The translations under genes and the position numbers were made by a program. From an uncultured Azohydromonas sp. (lineage in GTDB: Bacteria > Pseudomonadota > Gammaproteobacteria > Burkholderiales > Burkholderiaceae_C): a stretch of DNA of 9,479 nt. The first letter of the stretch is position 1. Each line of letters starts with the position of its first letter. A model generated the notes under the pieces. It was not told the origin of the DNA. It saw only the letters and a list, made by a program, of their open reading frames with translations, and searched no databases. Positions 5,495 through 9,479 of the stretch are shown here, piece after piece. The stretch is taken from the NCBI RefSeq assembly GCF_937926365.1, contig NZ_CALAOH010000166.1:1-9479 (forward strand), read 5' to 3'.

Positions 5495-6304
5495 TCAATG
5501 CGCCAACAGCACCGGCACCGTCATGGACTGCAGCACGGTGCGGCTGGCACCGCCGAGCATGAGCTCGCGGGCGCGGCTGTGGCCGTAGCAGCCCATGACC
5601 AGCAGGTCGGCGCTGACGTCGGCCGCCAGCGACAGCAGCGCGTCGCCGATCTCGTGCGGCGCCGGGCCCTCGCGGTGGTACTCGGCCTCGATGCCGTGGC
5701 GGCGCAGCAGCGGCTCCAGCTCGTGCGGGTCGCTGCCCCAGCTCGCCACGTGCACCTCCGCGCCCTCCTGCAGCAGCGGCAGCGCCGCGGCCACGGCGCG
5801 CGCGGACTCGCGCGTGGGCTTCCAGGCGATCAGCACCCGCTGCCCCACGTCGGTGAAGCGGCCGGCATAAGGTACCGACAACACCGGACGGCCGCTGTCC
5901 AGCGCCACCGTCTCCACGAAATCCGCCGGCACGCCCGGGCCGGCCGGGTCGTCGCGGTCGAACTGGCCCAGCACCACCAGGTCGTGCACCAGCGCCTGGC
6001 GCACGAACGCAGGCACCACCGGCCTGTCGGCGTCGATCTCGGCCCAGCGCACCAGCGCGCCGGCATCGGCGCTGTCGAACAGCGCGCGCGCCTGGGCGCG
6101 GCGCTCGGCATCCAGCGTCGGCGCCAACACCAGGCTCTGGCCCTCGGCGAGCAGGTGCCGGCCATGGGGCAGCACCGGCGCGGGCGTGTAGAGCGCGGTG
6201 ACCGTGGCGTCCAGCCGGTGTGCCAGCGCCGAGGCCACGCCGATGCGTGCGGCGCAGCGCGGCGAGGGATCGACGTGCAGCAGGATGGAAGCAATGGGGC
6301 TCAT
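5495..6304 (-). CDS. Universal stress protein, two UspA domains
   Basis: The 269-residue product holds two UspA-type domains in tandem. The first, about 1-145, begins SILLHVDPSPRCAARI and has lost the ATP-binding glycine signature. The second starts RVLIAWKPTRESARAV near 156 and keeps G238-x2-G241-x9-G251, followed by Gly-Ala-Ser rather than the usual Ser/Thr directly after the last Gly. It ends MTVPVLLAH, typical of the family. The protein is cytoplasmic and probably binds nucleotides through domain 2; its exact role is unknown. The ATG at 6304 is preceded by GGGAG 8 bases upstream, and the open frame beyond that (to 6412) looks non-coding. An FNR-like box upstream suggests oxygen-responsive expression. 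It is convergent with the VOC gene and divergent from the sugar dehydrogenase gene. Confidence 0.94.
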   Translation of the reverse strand: MSPIASILLHVDPSPRCAARIGVASALAHRLDATVTALYTPAPVLPHGRHLLAEGQSLVLAPTLDAERRAQARALFDSADAGALVRWAEIDADRPVVPAFVRQALVHDLVVLGQFDRDDPAGPGVPADFVETVALDSGRPVLSVPYAGRFTDVGQRVLIAWKPTRESARAVAAALPLLQEGAEVHVASWGSDPHELEPLLRRHGIEAEYHREGPAPHEIGDALLSLAADVSADLLVMGCYGHSRARELMLGGASRTVLQSMTVPVLLAH

Positions 6305-6608
6305 GTAAAGGTCTCCCTCTTCAGCGGTTGCGGGGCGGGCCGGTGCGCCGTGGAGCGCGGGGCGATCAGGTGGTTCGTGTCGTGGACGATCGCCGCGCCG
6401 GCCTTGGGTCAAGCCAATTTAGGAAGCCGTCGCGCCGCCGCGCTTGCGCTGGATCAAGCGCCCCGGCGCAGCGTGACGGCGCCGCCACGGTGGCGTGCGC
6501 TCCGGCCGCCGCGCCGCGCCGCGCGTCGCGCTGCATGTCCCCGCCGTCCACGGCCCCGCGCGCCCCGGCGCACCATCACCCGCTTCTGCCTTTGCGGGAG
6601 CACCGCCG
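6305..6608. other. Divergent intergenic region between the stress protein and sugar dehydrogenase genes
   Basis: This 304-base spacer holds the leader and promoter of the minus-strand stress protein gene in its first half. The second half, about 6460-6590, is extremely GC-rich and includes a small stem, GGCGC (6465-6469) with GCGCC (6479-6483). I see no convincing promoter for the plus-strand gene and no RNA gene. GGAG at 6597-6600 is the ribosome binding site of the sugar dehydrogenase gene. Confidence 0.6.
6416..6457 (-). promoter_or_regulatory. FNR/ANR-type class II promoter of the stress protein gene
   Basis: On the minus strand, TTGATCCAGCGCAA (6457-6444) matches the FNR consensus TTGAT-N4-ATCAA with one perfect half site and a CAA-ended second half. 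TAAATT at 6421-6416 is a fair -10 (4 of 6). Counting from that -10, transcription would start at 6409, and the box centre falls at exactly -41.5, the class II activator position. The leader to the ATG would be 105 bases. That FNR or a relative binds here is inference. Confidence 0.6.
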
Positions 6609-7739
6609 ATGAAGTCTCTTACCCCTTGCCATCCCACCCGCCGCGCGCTGCTGGGCGCCACGCTGCTCGGTGGCCTGGGCGCCGTGCCCGCGCTGCGCGC
6701 GCAGGGCGAAGAGCCCGAGGTCGCCACCGTGGCGCGCGGCCTGGAGCGGCCCTGGAGCCTGGGCTTCCTGCCCGATGGGCGCATGCTCGTCACCGAGAAG
6801 GCCGGCCGACTGCGCGTAGTGGCCGACGGGCGCCCGGGCGCGCCGCTGCAGGGCGTGCCGGCCGTGGACGCCGACGGGCAGGGCGGCCTGCTGGACGTGG
6901 TGCCGGCGCCCGATTTCGCGTCCAGCCGCACCCTCTACTTCGGCTTCAGTGAGCCCGCGCCCAGCGGCCGCGGCAACGGCACCGCCGTGGCGCGCGCCGT
7001 GCTCGACGGCGAGCGGCTGCGCGAGGTCCAGGTGGTGTTCCGCCAGGAGCCCAAGGTTGCCAGCAGCGCGCACTTCGGCTGCCGGCTGGTGTTCGGCCGC
7101 GACGGCAACCTTTTCATCACCCTGGGCGACCGCTTCTCGCGCCGCGACGACGCGCAGGACCTCTCGAACCACCTCGGCAAGATCGTGCGCATCGCCCCCG
7201 ACGGCTCCGTGCCGCGCGACAACCCGCTGCTCGGCCGGCGCGGGGCGCGGCCGGAAATCTGGAGCTGGGGCCACCGCAACGTGCAGGGCGCGGCGCTGCA
7301 TCCCGCCACCGGCGCGCTGTGGACGCACGAGCACGGACCGCAGGGCGGCGATGAGCTCAACGTCGTCACCGGCGGCAAGAACCACGGCTGGCCGGTGATC
7401 ACGGCCGGGCGCGAGTACGGCAGCGGTGCCGCCATCGGCCAGGGCGAGACCCGCGCCGACGTCGCGCCCGCGCTGCGCACCTGGGTGCCCTCGGTGGCCC
7501 CCAGCGGCATGGCCTTCGTCACCAGCGACCGCTACCCCGGCTGGAAGGGCAGCCTGCTCATCGGTACGCTCAAGGCGCAGCGGCTGCTGCGGCTCACGCT
7601 CGACGGCGAACGCGTCACGGGCGAGCAGCGGCTGCTGGCCGGCCTGGGCGAGCGCATCCGCGACGTGCGCCAGGGGCCGGACGGGCGCATCTGGCTGCTC
7701 ACGGACAGCGGCGACGGGCGGGTGCTGAGGCTGGGGTGA
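6609..7739 (+). CDS. Exported PQQ-dependent sugar dehydrogenase, YliI/soluble GDH type
   Basis: The 376-residue product belongs to the soluble aldose/glucose dehydrogenase-like beta-propeller family, which oxidises sugars with PQQ as cofactor; E. coli YliI is about the same length. Residues 1-31 are a signal peptide with TRRALLG, a plausible twin-arginine motif, and a cut after LRA. Family motifs follow in order: ERPWSLGFLPDGRMLVTEK, DGQGGLLDVV, SSAHFGCRLVF with the likely active-site His155, ITLGDRFSRRDDAQDLSNHL, GKIVRI, SWGHRNVQGAA, HEHGPQGGDELN, KNHGWP and a closing VRQGPDGRIWLLTDSGDGRVLRL. The ATG at 6609 has GGAG 8 bases upstream. No PQQ biosynthesis gene is in the window, so the cofactor must come from elsewhere. 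The substrate is unknown. Confidence 0.92.
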   Translation: MKSLTPCHPTRRALLGATLLGGLGAVPALRAQGEEPEVATVARGLERPWSLGFLPDGRMLVTEKAGRLRVVADGRPGAPLQGVPAVDADGQGGLLDVVPAPDFASSRTLYFGFSEPAPSGRGNGTAVARAVLDGERLREVQVVFRQEPKVASSAHFGCRLVFGRDGNLFITLGDRFSRRDDAQDLSNHLGKIVRIAPDGSVPRDNPLLGRRGARPEIWSWGHRNVQGAALHPATGALWTHEHGPQGGDELNVVTGGKNHGWPVITAGREYGSGAAIGQGETRADVAPALRTWVPSVAPSGMAFVTSDRYPGWKGSLLIGTLKAQRLLRLTLDGERVTGEQRLLAGLGERIRDVRQGPDGRIWLLTDSGDGRVLRLG

Positions 7740-7835
7740 CGAACGGTTGCCAATGCACCCGCCGCCTTCTTGTCGCACGTCAAGCCGCCCGGGGAGCGCC
7801 AATGGCCTGACGGCTCCTTGAAAGCCCCGGCACGA

Positions 7836-7841
7836 CACAAT
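7836..7841 (+). promoter_or_regulatory. Candidate -10 element close to the copper ATPase start
   Basis: CACAAT matches the -10 consensus at 4 of 6 positions and would start transcription at or next to the ATG at 7849, giving a leaderless or near-leaderless mRNA. A good-looking TTGAAA at 7818-7823 is only 12 bases upstream, too close for a normal -35. No CueR-type palindrome is visible in the 109-base spacer. Confidence 0.25.
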
Positions 7842-7848
7842 CCCCGGC

Positions 7849-9479
7849 ATGAGTGCTTCCAACGCCATGGCGGTGTGTTCGCTGCCCATTGAAGGGATGA
7901 GCTGCGCCTCCTGCGTCACGCGGGTGGAGAAGGCGCTGGCGGCGGTGCCCGGGGTGCGGCAGGCCAGCGTCAACCTTGCCACCGAGGCCGCCAGCGTGCA
8001 GGCCGAGGGGCCGGTGCCGCTGCAGGCGCTGCGCGCGGCGGTGCAGCGCGCGGGCTACCGCGTCAGCGAACAGACGGTGCGGCTGCGCGTGGAGGGTATG
8101 ACCTGCGCCTCCTGCAGCGCGCGCGTGGAGCGCGTGCTCTCGCGCCAGCCGGGCGTCATCTCCGCCAGCGTCAACCTCGCCACCGAGCAGGCCGAGGTGG
8201 TGCTGGCCGCACGCGAGCCCGACGTGGCCGCGCTGGTGCAGGTGGTGGAGCGCGCCGGCTACAAGGCTTTCCCCGTGCCGGAGGACAACGGCGCCGCCGC
8301 CGCGCGCCGCCCCGCCGCCGATGCGCGGCCCGTGGTCGCCGCGCTGGCCTTGTCCCTGCCGCTGGTGCTGCCCATGGTGGGGCTGCTGTGGGGCTCGCAC
8401 TGGATGCTGCCGGGCTGGCTGCAGTGGCTGCTGGCCACGCCGGTGCAGTTCGTGCTGGGTGCGCGCTTCTACAGGGCGGGCTGGAAGGCGCTGCGCGCGG
8501 GCAGCGGCAACATGGACCTGCTGGTGGCGCTGGGCACCTCGGCCGCCTACGGCCTGAGCGTGTACCTGCTGCTGACCGGCGGCATGCACCTGTACTTCGA
8601 GGCCTCGGCGGTGGTGATCGCGCTGGTGCTGCTGGGCAAGTGGCTGGAGGCGCGCTCCAAGCGCCAGACGACGGCAGCCATCCGCGCGCTGCAGGCGCTG
8701 CGCCCCGAGTCCGCGCGCGTGCGCCGCGAGGACGGCAGCGAGTTGGAACTGCCCCTGGCGCAGGTGCGCAGCGGCGACCTGGTGGTGGTGCGCCCGGGCG
8801 AGCGCATCGCCGTGGACGGCGAGATCGTCGAAGGGGCCAGCCAGGTGGACGAATCCCTGATCACCGGCGAGAGCCTGCCCGTCGCGAAACAGCCCGGCGA
8901 CCGCGTCACCGGCGGCGCCGTCAACGCCGAAGGCCGGTTGCTGGTGCGCGCCACCACGGTGGGGGCGGAGTCCACGCTGGCGCGCATCGTGCGGCTGGTG
9001 GAGTCGGCGCAGGCGGCCAAGGCGCCGATCCAGCGCCTGGTGGACCGCGTCAGCGCCGTGTTCGTGCCGGTGGTGCTGGCGCTGGCGCTGCTGACGTTGC
9101 TGGGTTGGGGGGGCGCCACGCACGACTGGGAGCGGGCCATCCTCAACGCCGTGGCGGTGCTGGTGATCGCCTGCCCCTGCGCGCTGGGCCTGGCCACGCC
9201 CGCGGCGCTGATGGCCGGCACGGGCGTGGCGGCGCGGTACGGCATCCTGATCAAGGACGCCGAGGCGCTGGAGGTGGCGCACGCGCTGGCGGTGGTGGCC
9301 TTCGACAAGACCGGCACGCTGACGCAGGGCCGGCCCGATCTGCTGGCCTGCGAGCCGGTGCCCGGCGGCGATGCCGCCGAAGTGCTGGCCCTGGCTGCCG
9401 CGCTGCAGGCGCACAGCGAGCACCCGCTGGCGCACGCGGTGCAGGCGGCGGCGGCGCAGCGGGGCCTCGGGCCGGCCGA
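7849..9479 (+). CDS. copA: Copper-translocating P1B-type ATPase with two HMA domains (3' end outside window)
   Basis: The frame opens at the ATG at 7849 and is still open at the window end, giving 543 residues of an inner-membrane ATPase that exports Cu(I) from the cytoplasm. Two heavy-metal-associated domains come first, with GMSCASC (C19, C22) and GMTCASC (C86, C89). Hydrophobic segments follow from about residue 158, then FEASAVVIALVLLGKWLE, the actuator-domain TGES (339-342), the intramembrane metal site CPC (442-444), the phosphorylation motif DKTGTLT (486-492, Asp486 is phosphorylated) and SEHPLA (His525-Pro526 contacts ATP). CPC with two CxxC domains points to Cu(I) rather than Zn or Cd. 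The ATG lacks a good Shine-Dalgarno; an in-frame ATG at 7867 is the alternative. The hinge and final membrane helices lie beyond the window. Confidence 0.95.
   Translation, partial: MSASNAMAVCSLPIEGMSCASCVTRVEKALAAVPGVRQASVNLATEAASVQAEGPVPLQALRAAVQRAGYRVSEQTVRLRVEGMTCASCSARVERVLSRQPGVISASVNLATEQAEVVLAAREPDVAALVQVVERAGYKAFPVPEDNGAAAARRPAADARPVVAALALSLPLVLPMVGLLWGSHWMLPGWLQWLLATPVQFVLGARFYRAGWKALRAGSGNMDLLVALGTSAAYGLSVYLLLTGGMHLYFEASAVVIALVLLGKWLEARSKRQTTAAIRALQALRPESARVRREDGSELELPLAQVRSGDLVVVRPGERIAVDGEIVEGASQVDESLITGESLPVAKQPGDRVTGGAVNAEGRLLVRATTVGAESTLARIVRLVESAQAAKAPIQRLVDRVSAVFVPVVLALALLTLLGWGGATHDWERAILNAVAVLVIACPCALGLATPAALMAGTGVAARYGILIKDAEALEVAHALAVVAFDKTGTLTQGRPDLLACEPVPGGDAAEVLALAAALQAHSEHPLAHAVQAAAAQRGLGPA

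Noticed and set aside
5438..6952. Plus-strand frame of 504 residues across the stress protein gene
   Set aside because: It is antisense to a clear UspA gene, then crosses the divergent spacer and the start of another gene in a different frame.
7793..7817. Possible terminator after the sugar dehydrogenase gene (GGAGC with GCTCC)
   Set aside because: The stem is only 5 bp with a 15-base loop and no T-run, so it is not better than chance in this composition.
6576..7982. Long minus-strand frame of 468 residues
   Set aside because: It is a shadow of the sugar dehydrogenase gene and crosses into the start of copA; its composition is typical of antisense GC-rich sequence.
7780..9435. Long minus-strand frame of 551 residues
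   Set aside because: It lies opposite copA, which has all P-type ATPase motifs. The antisense product is rich in His, Gln, Arg and Ala with no domain, as expected from a shadow of GC-rich coding DNA.

Overview
This window is GC-rich (roughly 70 percent by eye in coding regions) and looks like the chromosome of a betaproteobacterium of the order Burkholderiales, most likely the family Comamonadaceae. That placement is an inference from base composition, gene content and the style of the proteins. It has not been checked by a search. Nearly everything here is housekeeping or common accessory content, and I see no clear new defence, mobile or biosynthetic system.

Layout: (1) 1-488, the C-terminal end of a methyl-accepting chemotaxis protein that begins before the window. 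(2) 489-683, a spacer with a REP-like hairpin and a probable promoter. (3) 684-3371, tolB, pal and cpoB, the periplasmic and outer-membrane half of the Tol-Pal envelope system. (4) 3377-4177, tcdA, the enzyme that cyclises t6A to ct6A in tRNA, packed against cpoB. (5) 4242-4666, a promoter, three lysine tRNA genes (UUU, CUU, CUU) and a clear hairpin terminator. (6) 4778-5164, a small VOC/glyoxalase-fold protein. (7) 5165-5494, a gene-free stretch with an imperfect 70-base direct repeat carrying DnaA-box-like cores. (8) 5495-6304 on the minus strand, a two-domain universal stress protein with an FNR/ANR-type promoter in front of it. (9) 6609-7739, an exported PQQ-type sugar dehydrogenase. (10) 7849-9479, a copper P1B-type ATPase with two N-terminal metal-binding domains, cut off by the window end.

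How the parts relate: TolB, Pal and CpoB act together at the outer membrane during cell constriction, but tolA is not directly upstream of tolB as it is in the classical operon. TcdA acts on tRNAs that read ANN codons, and the genes immediately downstream encode such tRNAs (lysine). The uspA gene is transcribed towards the VOC gene and away from the sugar dehydrogenase gene. Its upstream region has an FNR-like box centred exactly 41.5 bases before the start site predicted from a -10 element, which suggests induction at low oxygen.

Most worth following up: the tcdA/tRNA-Lys neighbourhood, the FNR-type promoter geometry, and the duplicated intergenic module.
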